Positions 41,002 to 48,377 of a stretch of 64,000 nucleotides of DNA are shown here, one piece after another; position 1 is the stretch's first letter, and the number at the start of each line of letters is the position of its first letter. The stretch comes from JAQGMJ01 sp036498945 (GTDB lineage: Bacteria > Pseudomonadota > Gammaproteobacteria > Burkholderiales > JAEUOS01): the NCBI GenBank assembly GCA_036498945.1, contig DASYEQ010000048.1, positions 1-64,000 of the forward strand. Direction: 5' to 3'. The notes under the pieces are model-generated. The model did not search any database. It was given only the letters and a program-made list of their open reading frames with translations, and was not told the DNA's origin. Both the position numbers and the translations under genes were made by a program.

Positions 41002-43794
41002 TTATTTTGTGCCTGCAAAATACGCTTGCACCTTTTTCACCAGGCCCGTGCCCGGCATGTGTTTCATCGGCGCGAAGCGCGGCCAGGTTTCCTGCGGCTC
41101 GTCGGCCGCGGCGGGATAGATGCGCACGCGCACGTCGTACCAGCCGGCCTGGCCGGTGACCGGGTCGCTGTTGGAAATCTTCCTGTCTCCAAACGGCAGC
41201 TCCTCGGCGATCACGTGGTTGAGCAAAAAGCCCTTCACCGATTCATTCGCCTGCGGCCCGAGGTTCCACGCGCCCCTGGATTTGCCGATCGCATTCCAGG
41301 TCCACACCGTGCCCGGTTCCACCGCTTCCGAGTAGCGGCACATGCAGCGCAGCTTGCCCCATTGCGATTCCACCCAGATCCAGCCACCGTCGGCGATGCC
41401 CGCGGCCTGCGCGGTGACGGGGTTGACCATCAGGTAATTGTGGCTGTGGATCTGGCGTAGCCACGCATTCTGCGAGTCCCAGGAGTGATACATGGCCATC
41501 GGCCGCTGCGTCACCGCATTGAGCGGATATTTTTCCAGGTCGGTGGCGGCGTATTCCAGCGGCGGCGACCAGAAGGGCAGCGGGTCGAAGTGCGTTTCGA
41601 TGCGTTCGCGCAAATGCTCGGGCGGCTGCTTGCCGGGGCGCTTGCCCTGCGCGGCGAGGCGGAAAGTCTGCAGCACCTGCGAATAGATGTGGATGCGGAT
41701 CGGCTCCAGCGAACCATTGAAGCCGACGTCCTTGGCGAACTCCAGGTAGTCGCGGTTCCAGTTGCGCATGTACTGCTGCCCGATCGGCAACTCATAGTGG
41801 AACACGCAGTCGTTCTCCGCGTACATCTCCCACTGCTTCGGGTTGGGCTCGCCTACCAGCGCCTTGTCGCCCTCGGGGCCGCGCCAGCCGGAAAGAAAGC
41901 CGATGCCCGAGCCCGGCGCGGTCTCGTAATTGATGATGAAGTCTTCGTAGCCCTTGTACTTGCGCGTACCGTCGGCATTGGTGAACACCGGCAGCTTCAG
42001 GCGCGAGCCCAGCTCGATCAGCACTTCCTGGAACGGCTTGCACTGCCCCTTGGGCGGCACCACCGGGATGCGCACCGAATCCACCGGCCCGTCGAATTCC
42101 GAAATCGGGCGGTCCAGCAACGACATCGCATCGTGCCGCTCAAGATACGTGGTGTCGGGCAGGATCAGGTCCGCATACGCCGTCATCTCCGAAGCAAAGG
42201 CGTCGCACACCACGATGAAGGGAATCTTGTATTCACCCCCCTCGTCGCGGTCGTTCAGCATCTCGCGCACCTGCGAGGTGTTCATCGTCGAATTCCACGC
42301 CATGTTGGCCATGAAAATCATCAGGGTGTCGATGCGATACGGGTCGCCGCGCCAGGCATTGGTGATGACGTTTTGCATCAGCCCGTGGGCGGAGAGCGGG
42401 TGGTCCCAGGAAAAACCCTTGTCGATGCGGATCGGCTCGTTGTCCGGGCCCACCGAAAGGTCATCCGGACTGGTCGGAAAGCCCAGCGGCGCCGCGCCCA
42501 GCGGCTTATTGGGCTGGATGTCGTCCCACGACTTCGGCGGCCGCACTCCGGGCGGAATCGCCTTCGGGAAGGGCGGCTTGTGGCGAAAGCCGCCGGGCCT
42601 ATCGATCACCCCCAGCATGGTCATCAGGATCGACAGCGCGCGGATGGTGTGAAAGCCGTTCGAATGCGCCGCCAGGCCGCGCATGGCGTGAAACGCCACC
42701 GGCCGGCCGATCACGCTCTTGTGCTCGCGGCCGTAGGTGTCGGTCCAGGCAATCGGCAACTCGAAGCTCTGGCGCATCGCCGTCTCGCCCATCTCGCGCG
42801 CGAGCTTGACGATGCGCGCCGCCGGAATGCCGGTGATCTTGCCCGCCCATTCCGGCGTGCAGTCGGCAACGCGCTCCTTCAGCAGTTCGAACGCCGGCTT
42901 GGTGGCTTTGCCGTCGATGGTTTGCGCGCCTTCAAGCGCGTCGCCCTTGCCGACGATCAGGCCGCTGTCGAGATCCACCAGGTCCTGCGCGTTGGTGTAC
43001 TCGGCGACGAACTCCTGGTCGTATTCGCCGGTGCGGATCAGCTCATGGATCAGCGCCATGAACAGCGCCCCGTCGGTGCCCGGCTTGATCGGGATCCACT
43101 CGTCCGCGATCGCCGAGTAGCCGGTGCGCACCGGGTTGATCGAAATGAAGCGGCCACCGGCGCGCTTGAATTTCGAGAGGGCGATTTTCAGCGGGTTGGA
43201 GTGATGATCCTCCGCCGTGCCGATCATCACGAACAGCTTGGCGTGGTCCAGGTCCGGCCCGCCGAATTCCCAGAACGAGCCGCCGATCGTATAGATCATG
43301 CCCGCGGCCATGTTCACAGAGCAAAAGCCGCCGTGCGCCGCGTAATTCGGCGTACCGTAGTTGCGCGCCCACAGGCCCGTCAGCGCCTGCATCTGGTCGC
43401 GCCCGGTGAACAGGGCAAATTTCTTCGGGTCGGTGGCGCGGATCTTCCCCAGGCGCTCGGCCAGGGTGTCGAACACCTCGTCCCACGAACACTCGACGAA
43501 ATCACCGTCGCCACGCGCGCTGCCCGGCTTGCGCTTCAGCGGCACCGTCAGCCGCGCCGGGCTTTGCTGCTTCATGATGCCCGAGGAACCCTTGGCGCAG
43601 ATCACCCCCTTGTTCAGCGGGTGGTCCGGGTTGCCGTCGATATAGCGCACCTCGCCGTCGCGCAAATGCACGCGAATGCCGCAACGGCAGGCGCACATGT
43701 AGCAGGTGGTCTTCTTTACCTCGTGCGTCGAGCCCGGCAGCGCCGGCTTGAGCGGGTCATGCACGGGCGGGGTGGCGCGCAACAGGTCTAGCAT
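41002..43794 (-). CDS. soeA: SoeA-like molybdopterin oxidoreductase (sulfite:quinone type)
   Basis: This 930-aa catalytic subunit of a membrane-bound DMSO-reductase-family enzyme most likely oxidises sulfite to sulfate in the cytoplasm (SoeABC type). The N-terminal 4Fe-4S site is C31-x2-C34-x3-C38 ... C66. The motif TTCYMCACRCGIRVHLRDGEVRYIDGNPDHPLNKGVICAKG is characteristic of SoeA relatives. Mo-bis-MGD binding regions follow (FTGRDQMQALTGLWARN, NPVRTGY, HSWDSQNAWLRQIHSHNYLMVNP). There is no twin-arginine signal, which argues against periplasmic PhsA, DmsA or TtrA. ATG 43794 is preferred over TTG 43812. Palindromes at 43862-43877 and 43939-43964 lie upstream. Confidence 0.88.
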   Translation of the reverse strand: MLDLLRATPPVHDPLKPALPGSTHEVKKTTCYMCACRCGIRVHLRDGEVRYIDGNPDHPLNKGVICAKGSSGIMKQQSPARLTVPLKRKPGSARGDGDFVECSWDEVFDTLAERLGKIRATDPKKFALFTGRDQMQALTGLWARNYGTPNYAAHGGFCSVNMAAGMIYTIGGSFWEFGGPDLDHAKLFVMIGTAEDHHSNPLKIALSKFKRAGGRFISINPVRTGYSAIADEWIPIKPGTDGALFMALIHELIRTGEYDQEFVAEYTNAQDLVDLDSGLIVGKGDALEGAQTIDGKATKPAFELLKERVADCTPEWAGKITGIPAARIVKLAREMGETAMRQSFELPIAWTDTYGREHKSVIGRPVAFHAMRGLAAHSNGFHTIRALSILMTMLGVIDRPGGFRHKPPFPKAIPPGVRPPKSWDDIQPNKPLGAAPLGFPTSPDDLSVGPDNEPIRIDKGFSWDHPLSAHGLMQNVITNAWRGDPYRIDTLMIFMANMAWNSTMNTSQVREMLNDRDEGGEYKIPFIVVCDAFASEMTAYADLILPDTTYLERHDAMSLLDRPISEFDGPVDSVRIPVVPPKGQCKPFQEVLIELGSRLKLPVFTNADGTRKYKGYEDFIINYETAPGSGIGFLSGWRGPEGDKALVGEPNPKQWEMYAENDCVFHYELPIGQQYMRNWNRDYLEFAKDVGFNGSLEPIRIHIYSQVLQTFRLAAQGKRPGKQPPEHLRERIETHFDPLPFWSPPLEYAATDLEKYPLNAVTQRPMAMYHSWDSQNAWLRQIHSHNYLMVNPVTAQAAGIADGGWIWVESQWGKLRCMCRYSEAVEPGTVWTWNAIGKSRGAWNLGPQANESVKGFLLNHVIAEELPFGDRKISNSDPVTGQAGWYDVRVRIYPAAADEPQETWPRFAPMKHMPGTGLVKKVQAYFAGTK

Positions 43795-43861
43795 GGGTCG
43801 ATCCGGAAACAACTTCGGGAAGCGGCAAAAGAGCGCTCTAAATCACCAAAAGTTATTTGCT

Positions 43862-43877
43862 TATACTAATAAGTATA
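43862..43877. promoter_or_regulatory. AT-rich palindrome upstream of soeA
   Basis: The perfect inverted repeat TATACT-AATA-AGTATA is about 70 bases before the soeA start, in a position overlapping a possible promoter (AGTATAAG on the minus strand). It is a candidate operator. Confidence 0.4.
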
Positions 43878-43938
43878 TATTGAAACAGCTTTCCACCCTC
43901 GGGACAAGGGCAGTTTGCTTTTTCGGGAAATAGGGTGA

Positions 43939-43964
43939 CTGTATGACTCATGCAAGTCATACAG
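43939..43964. promoter_or_regulatory. Perfect 10-bp inverted repeat upstream of the soe-like operon
   Basis: The sequence CTGTATGACT-N6-AGTCATACAG is perfectly palindromic, and GACTCAT / ATGAGTC forms a second, overlapping pair. It sits about 145 bases before soeA and 40 bases beyond the end of the cyclase gene. It fits a dimeric regulator site. The regulator is not encoded next to it. Confidence 0.5.
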
Positions 43965-44003
43965 ATGAGTCGCGTTATTGTAGCGCGGCTTTGACTTACC
44001 GGC

Positions 44004-44714
44004 TCAACCGGGTGCGGATGGGAGGGGGCTGGCTTCCCGGCGAACGTAGCCCTTCCCCAGCGTATGCAGCGTAACCTTGCCGTCCTTGCCCTTGACGCGG
44101 ATGGCATCAACTTCGCTGGTGGCGACCGCGTTGCCGGCGAGTGCCAGGGCGGCGTCGGTAAGCAGTGCGGGAACTCGGTACTCATTGCAGCGATTGGCCA
44201 GTCTGGAGGCCAGATTTACCGCGTCGCCCATCACTGTGTAGCGCGCGCGGTTCGGCGTGCCGTGATTGCCGAGATCGACCATGCCGGAGTGGATGCCCAT
44301 CATCAGGCGCCGGCCAGGCAGCCCGCGCGCCTGATGATGGGCATCGATCGCAGAAACCTCGGCCTGCAGCTTTTCGGCACAGCGCAGGGCAAGTGCCGCG
44401 TGGTCCACCTGCGGAGTCATGCCCCAGTGAGCGATGACCGCATCGCCCATCAGGGTGTCGACGATGCCCTCATGTTCGGCGACGCATTCGGCCACCAGTT
44501 CGTGGTGACCCTGCCGCCAGGAGCGCAGCATGTCCGGGGTGAGGCCGGAAAAATCCGCCGGGAAGATGTCGGCGAAATCGATGAACATCACTGTCATCAC
44601 TTGCCGCACGGTGGTGTATTCGAGTGCCTGCCGTCCTTCGCGCAGCACCCGGTCCAGCACATGCTGTCCTGCGTACAGGCGCAGCGCGTCCTTGAGCAGT
44701 TGTTCCTTGAACAT
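44004..44714 (-). CDS. Stand-alone class III nucleotidyl cyclase
   Basis: This 236-aa soluble catalytic domain makes cAMP or cGMP from the nucleoside triphosphate. The metal-binding Asp pair is D46 (MFIDFADIF) and D91 (LMGDAVIAHWG). The C-terminal half has RLMMGIHSGMVDLGNHG and YTVMGDAVNLASRLANR, with the base-contact Asp D164 and transition-state N167 and R171. The usual adenine-contact Lys is replaced by Thr at about position 87, so substrate preference is uncertain. There is no N-terminal sensor, GAF, CHASE or membrane domain. The start ATG 44714 has only a weak ribosome site. Confidence 0.88.
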   Translation of the reverse strand: MFKEQLLKDALRLYAGQHVLDRVLREGRQALEYTTVRQVMTVMFIDFADIFPADFSGLTPDMLRSWRQGHHELVAECVAEHEGIVDTLMGDAVIAHWGMTPQVDHAALALRCAEKLQAEVSAIDAHHQARGLPGRRLMMGIHSGMVDLGNHGTPNRARYTVMGDAVNLASRLANRCNEYRVPALLTDAALALAGNAVATSEVDAIRVKGKDGKVTLHTLGKGYVRREASPLPSAPG

Positions 44715-45009
44715 TTTCGTCTTCTGAAAAAAGGCACGACAAGCATAGCGCGGCTGGTGATCGCAGGCGTGAAAATCACTACACTTGGTGACGCATTTCA
44801 CGTATCTTTGAACACGGCGAGGCTCGCGTGCCGCGCGCGTTCTTTAACAGGCAAAGAGTGGGGAGAACGCCGAACCGTTCGCGCCGGCGCGACAACGCAG
44901 GTGTGGTCGCCGGTACCGGACAGACCAGCCATCGCGGGACTGTAAAAATCCCCGTGATTTACCGTGGTTCGCCGGCTGCCCACTACATCCGTGTTTGCGC
45001 GATGACGAA

Positions 45010-45165
45010 TTTCTGTAAAAACCTATGGAATAACTGATTAAGTGGGCCAAGCCCCCTTAACAACCCCGAAATCAGGGGGGAGTGCGCCCTCTCACATTCC
45101 GAATTCGATACTTGTTCAGCATTTCCCTATGGTTTTCTCAGGGTGCCGACCACATGCGTGGTAAC
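45010..45165 (-). repeat. MITE-like element, copy B (inverted relative to copy A)
   Basis: The core (45027-45128) matches 20845-20946 in reverse complement, 100 of 102 bases. The ends are TTCTGTAAAAACCTATGG on the left and CCCTATGGTTTTCTCAGGG on the right, followed by GCCGACCACATGCGTGGT. The outer hairpin motif ACCACA...GTGGT is also found beyond the matching end of copy A. No open frame of note is contained. Confidence 0.7.
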
Positions 45166-45186
45166 GCAACGCGAAATTTCCCGGAA

Positions 45187-45205
45187 TTCCTCAGGTTTTC
45201 TCAGG
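45187..45205. repeat. Solo terminal motif of the MITE-like element
   Basis: The 19 bases TTCCTCAGGTTTTCTCAGG are identical to the right end of copy A (20943-20961). They lie about 60 bases beyond the core of copy B, suggesting a nested or partly deleted second insertion. Confidence 0.55.
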
Positions 45206-45241
45206 TTGCACAGTTGCCTCTAGCGCGGCAGGCCGCGGCCT

Positions 45242-46144
45242 TTAGCCGAACTTGCGCGCTGCCTCCCGCAGCGCCTCGATCAGCACGCGACTGGCCACGT
45301 TGAGCGAGCCGCGCGCGCGGCGGGTGATGCCGACCGCGCGCGTCCAGGAGGGGCCGCTCAGGGCCAGGGTGGTGAGCTGGCCGGCTTCGAGTTCCCAGTA
45401 GATCAACTCGCGCGGCAGGAAGGTCAGGAAGTCGCTTTGCATCAGCATCGATTTCATCAGCACCGTGGAAGTGGTCTCGATCGCGGCTTCCGGCAGTTCC
45501 AGGCCGTGGGCAACGAACAGGTCGTCGAGCGCGCGGCGTTCCATTTCGCGCCGGCGCGGCAGTACCCAAGGGTAGCGCGCCAGTTCGGCCATGGAGAGCG
45601 CGCGCTTTTTCGCCAGCGGGTGGCCGACGCGCGCCACCACCACCCCGGATTCGATGAACAGGCGCTCGTGGGTGAGTTCGGGGTCGGCGCCCTGCATCGG
45701 CACGGAAGACAAGGCGAAGTCCACCTCGCCCTGCTTCACCCAGGGCATCAGCGCTTCGTTCAGGCCATAGAGCACGGTGATGCGCAGGTCGGGGTGGCTG
45801 CGGTGGAGCCTGCCGATGGCATGCGGCAGCAGGCGGTTGGCTTCGGTGGGCCCGCAGCCCAGGAGCACGTGGCCGCGGCGCGCGCCTTTCATGGCGTCGA
45901 TCTCCGATTGGGCATTGCGCAGCTCGGCCTCGATCACGTTGCCGCGCGCCAGCAATGCCTCGCCATAGGGCGTGGGACGCACGCCGAAGCGCCCGCGCTC
46001 GAGCAGCCGCGCGCCGACCGACTTTTCCAGGGCGTTGATGCTCTTGGAAAGCGCGGGTTGCGAGATTTCCAGCGTGGCGGCGGCCTCCGTCAGGTTGCCG
46101 TGGCGCACGGCGGCCAGGAAATGCTGGATGCGGCGGTAGTCCAT
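45242..46144 (-). CDS. LysR-family transcriptional regulator
   Basis: This 300-aa regulator has its helix-turn-helix at residues 1-60 (DYRRIQHFLAAVRHGNLTEAAATLEISQPALSKSINALEKSVGARLLERGRFGVRPT). A LysR effector domain (GHVLLGCGPTEANRLLPHAIGRLHRSHPDLRITVLYGLNEALMPWVKQGEVDFALSS) follows. ATG 46144 is chosen over 46174 on family length. It is divergent from the ring-hydroxylating oxygenase genes and probably responds to their substrate. A 19-bp interrupted palindrome (46164-46182) lies in the shared promoter region. Confidence 0.94.
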   Translation of the reverse strand: MDYRRIQHFLAAVRHGNLTEAAATLEISQPALSKSINALEKSVGARLLERGRFGVRPTPYGEALLARGNVIEAELRNAQSEIDAMKGARRGHVLLGCGPTEANRLLPHAIGRLHRSHPDLRITVLYGLNEALMPWVKQGEVDFALSSVPMQGADPELTHERLFIESGVVVARVGHPLAKKRALSMAELARYPWVLPRRREMERRALDDLFVAHGLELPEAAIETTSTVLMKSMLMQSDFLTFLPRELIYWELEAGQLTTLALSGPSWTRAVGITRRARGSLNVASRVLIEALREAARKFG

Positions 46145-46163
46145 TATCGGCTCCGGAAGCCTT

Positions 46164-46182
46164 CCATAACCCATGGTAATGG
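46164..46182. promoter_or_regulatory. Candidate LysR operator between lysR and the oxygenase operon
   Basis: The interrupted palindrome CCATAACC-CAT-GGTAATGG (7 of 8 arm positions paired) lies 20 bases upstream of the lysR start and about 100 bases upstream of the alpha-subunit start. This is the usual place for a LysR recognition site. Confidence 0.45.
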
Positions 46183-46282
46183 AAAAAGCATGGAATGTGA
46201 TTGATGGTGGCCACGGGCGCGTCTATCGTTGCCGCAGGCGCAGGAGACTCAATCGAACAACGCAAGCTCAGGAGAACCACCG

Positions 46283-47602
46283 ATGCTGCATGAACCGATT
46301 CCCCACCTGAAAAAGCTGGTCGAGCCAGACCGGGTGCACCGCCTGGCTTATACCGACCCAGAGATCTTCGAGCTGGAGATCAAGAACATCTTCGAAAAGA
46401 TCTGGGTCTACTGCGGCCATGAGACCCAGGTGCCCAAGCCCGGCGATTACCAGACCTTCACCATCGGCCGCCAGCCGATGGTGATGATCCGCGGCAAGGA
46501 TATGAAAGTACGGGTGCTATACAACCGCTGCCCGCATCGCGGCGTGGAATTGTGCGGCAACTTGAAAGGCAACGCCGGCGAGGCGCTCACCTGTTCCTAT
46601 CATTCCTGGCGCTTTCACCTCGACGGCAAGATCGAGAGCATCCCGCTGATGAAGGGCTACGACGGCACGCGCATGAATGCCGACAACCCGGACTGCAGCA
46701 TGCGCGCCGCCGCGCGGGTGGACAGCTATCGTGGCTTTGTATTCGCGAGCCTTGCCGCTGATGGCCCCTCGCTGCCGGATTTTTTGGGCGAGGCGAAAAT
46801 CGGCTTCGACGACATGTGCGACCGCGCCCCGGCCGGTGAAGTGGAAGTGGTGCCGTATTGCCACCGCGTGATCCAGCATTCGAACTGGAAATTCTTCATG
46901 GAGAACCAGCTCGATGCCCTGCACCCATCGGTGACGCATCAATCGACCGGGGTGGCCGCCGCCTGGGTGGAGCGCGAGATCAAGCAAAAGACCGGCGAGG
47001 CGCCGCCGCTGTATTACCACTACCTCTCGGCCTTCACCATGTCGTTTGATAAATGGGATTCGGTGCAGACGCTCAACTACCCGCGCGGCCACGGCATCCT
47101 CAAGGGCTACATGGGCCTGCGGCCGAGTGACCCGGATACCAACGCCTACGTCGCCGAGATGGTCAAGGCCTACGGCGAAGAAAAGGCGGAGAAGTTTCTC
47201 GCGCGCGACATTCACCACGTGCTGGTGTACCCGTATCTCTCGGTGCAGTCTCCCCTGCAGCAGATCCGCGTGCTGCGCCCGATCGCGCCGAACAAGACGC
47301 TCTCGGAGATCTGGCACTTCCGCCTGAAGGGCGCGCCGGAAGCGATCTACCGCCGCTCGCTCTGGTATTACAACCTGGTCAATTCGCCCGCGACCATGAT
47401 CAACGCCGATGACCTGGAGAACTGGACCAAGGGACAGTGGGGACTTGAATCGTCGGGCATGGACTGGGTCAGCTTTCACCGCGACTACGGCCGCGACCAG
47501 GAGAATGCCGACGGCTCGATCTACTCGAAGAACGGCACTTCGGAAGCCGTGATGCGCAGCCAGTTCAAGGCGTGGACCGAATACCTGGCGGGAGACAAGT
47601 GA
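46283..47602 (+). CDS. Rieske aromatic ring-hydroxylating oxygenase, alpha subunit
   Basis: This 439-aa catalytic subunit inserts oxygen into an aromatic ring with NAD(P)H-derived electrons. The Rieske 2Fe-2S ligands are C83, H85, C104 and H107 (NRCPHRGVELCGN...TCSYHSWRF). The mononuclear iron region is NWKFFMENQLDALHPSVTH, with Asp and two His. The length is typical of the large-subunit family. The start has CAGGAG 9 bases upstream. The stop overlaps the beta-subunit start as TGATG. No ferredoxin or reductase gene follows, so electron donors must be supplied from elsewhere. Confidence 0.95.
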   Translation: MLHEPIPHLKKLVEPDRVHRLAYTDPEIFELEIKNIFEKIWVYCGHETQVPKPGDYQTFTIGRQPMVMIRGKDMKVRVLYNRCPHRGVELCGNLKGNAGEALTCSYHSWRFHLDGKIESIPLMKGYDGTRMNADNPDCSMRAAARVDSYRGFVFASLAADGPSLPDFLGEAKIGFDDMCDRAPAGEVEVVPYCHRVIQHSNWKFFMENQLDALHPSVTHQSTGVAAAWVEREIKQKTGEAPPLYYHYLSAFTMSFDKWDSVQTLNYPRGHGILKGYMGLRPSDPDTNAYVAEMVKAYGEEKAEKFLARDIHHVLVYPYLSVQSPLQQIRVLRPIAPNKTLSEIWHFRLKGAPEAIYRRSLWYYNLVNSPATMINADDLENWTKGQWGLESSGMDWVSFHRDYGRDQENADGSIYSKNGTSEAVMRSQFKAWTEYLAGDK

Positions 47603-48255
47603 TGGCGAGCAAAAAGCCTGCGAAAAAATCGGCGGCGAAAAAGCCCGCGGCAAAGAAGGCCGTGGTGAAGAAGGTGGTGGCCAAAAAGGCAGCGACCAGG
47701 CCGGTAGCGAAAAAGGCTGCGGTGAAAAAAGTTGCGGCGAAAAAGGCCGCCGCGAAAAAGCCGGCGGCCAAGGCCGGCGCAGTCGATACCCGGCGCGCCG
47801 TCGAGCAGTTCCTGTATCGCCAGAGCGAAATCCTCGACACCCGCCAGTGGCAATCCTTCATCGACCTGTTCACTGCCGACGGCGTCTACTGGGCGCCGAT
47901 CACCGCGGAGCAGGGCGAATGGGAGGGTTCGCCCTCGATCTTCGCCGAAGACAAACTGATGATGGAGGTGCGCATGCGCCGCGTGCTGCATCCGCAGGCG
48001 TGGTCGCAGGCGCCGATGTGGGCGACCAACCATATCGTCGGCAACGTGGTGATCGAAAAGGAAACCGCGACCGAAGTGCAGGTGCGCTCGCGCTTTCATA
48101 TGATGGAACTGCGACGCGACACGGTGCGCCACTTCGGCGGCACCTATCGGCATACACTGGTCAAGCAAGGCGGCGGCTACAGGATCAAGCTGCAGCGCGT
48201 GGACCTGTTCAATTCGCAAGCGCCTTACGACTACGTGTTGCAGATCTGGGTTTGA
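47602..48255 (+). CDS. Ring-hydroxylating oxygenase beta subunit with histone H1-like N-terminal tail
   Basis: This 217-aa small subunit packs against the alpha subunit. The core (from about residue 60: AVDTRRAVEQFLYRQSEILDTRQWQSFIDLFTADGVYWAPI) is the normal SnoaL-like/cystatin-fold beta subunit with VRSRFHMMELRRDTVRHFGGTYRHTLVKQGGGYRIKLQRVDLFNSQAPYDYVLQIWV at the end. The first 58 residues are instead Lys/Ala repeats (ASKKPAKKSAAKKPAAKKAVVKKVV...), as in bacterial histone H1-like or AlgP tails. Such a basic tail on a dioxygenase beta subunit is unexpected. The ATG at 47602 overlaps the alpha stop, so the tail is translated unless an inner start is used; no alternative ATG exists before the core. 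Confidence 0.88.
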   Translation: MASKKPAKKSAAKKPAAKKAVVKKVVAKKAATRPVAKKAAVKKVAAKKAAAKKPAAKAGAVDTRRAVEQFLYRQSEILDTRQWQSFIDLFTADGVYWAPITAEQGEWEGSPSIFAEDKLMMEVRMRRVLHPQAWSQAPMWATNHIVGNVVIEKETATEVQVRSRFHMMELRRDTVRHFGGTYRHTLVKQGGGYRIKLQRVDLFNSQAPYDYVLQIWV

Positions 48256-48260
48256 TGCCT

Positions 48261-48336
48261 GTCATTCCCGCCCAAGCGGGAATCCAGGAGGTGGCATTGA
48301 GTTAGGTGTGGAAGATTCCCGCCCAAGCGGGACGAC
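48261..48336. repeat. Paired ATTCCCGCCCAAGCGGGA-type palindromic repeat
   Basis: Two copies of the hairpin ATTCCCGCCCAAGCGGGA (48264-48281 and 48315-48332) form a degenerate inverted pair with GTC...GAC outer ends, as in the element at 4044-4127 but with a CCCAAGC rather than CGAAAGC centre. They separate the oxygenase genes from the binding-protein gene. Confidence 0.8.
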
Positions 48337-48377
48337 AACAACGTAGTGGCACGGGCATTTCATCTTCTGGGGGAATC

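Larger units (their letters stand above)
44715..45241. other. 527-bp region with MITE-like repeat copy B
   Basis: The left 280 bases show no coding signal I trust. The right part holds the inverted copy of the MITE-like element and an extra copy of its terminal motif just before the lysR stop. Confidence 0.6.

Noticed and set aside
41485..43791. 768-codon plus-strand open frame opposite soeA
   Set aside because: It is a low-complexity Arg/His/Val shadow frame; the opposite strand has the cofactor-binding motifs.
44798..44983. Short minus-strand ORF upstream of the cyclase
   Set aside because: It has no ribosome site, no recognisable motif and a composition like the surrounding non-coding DNA.
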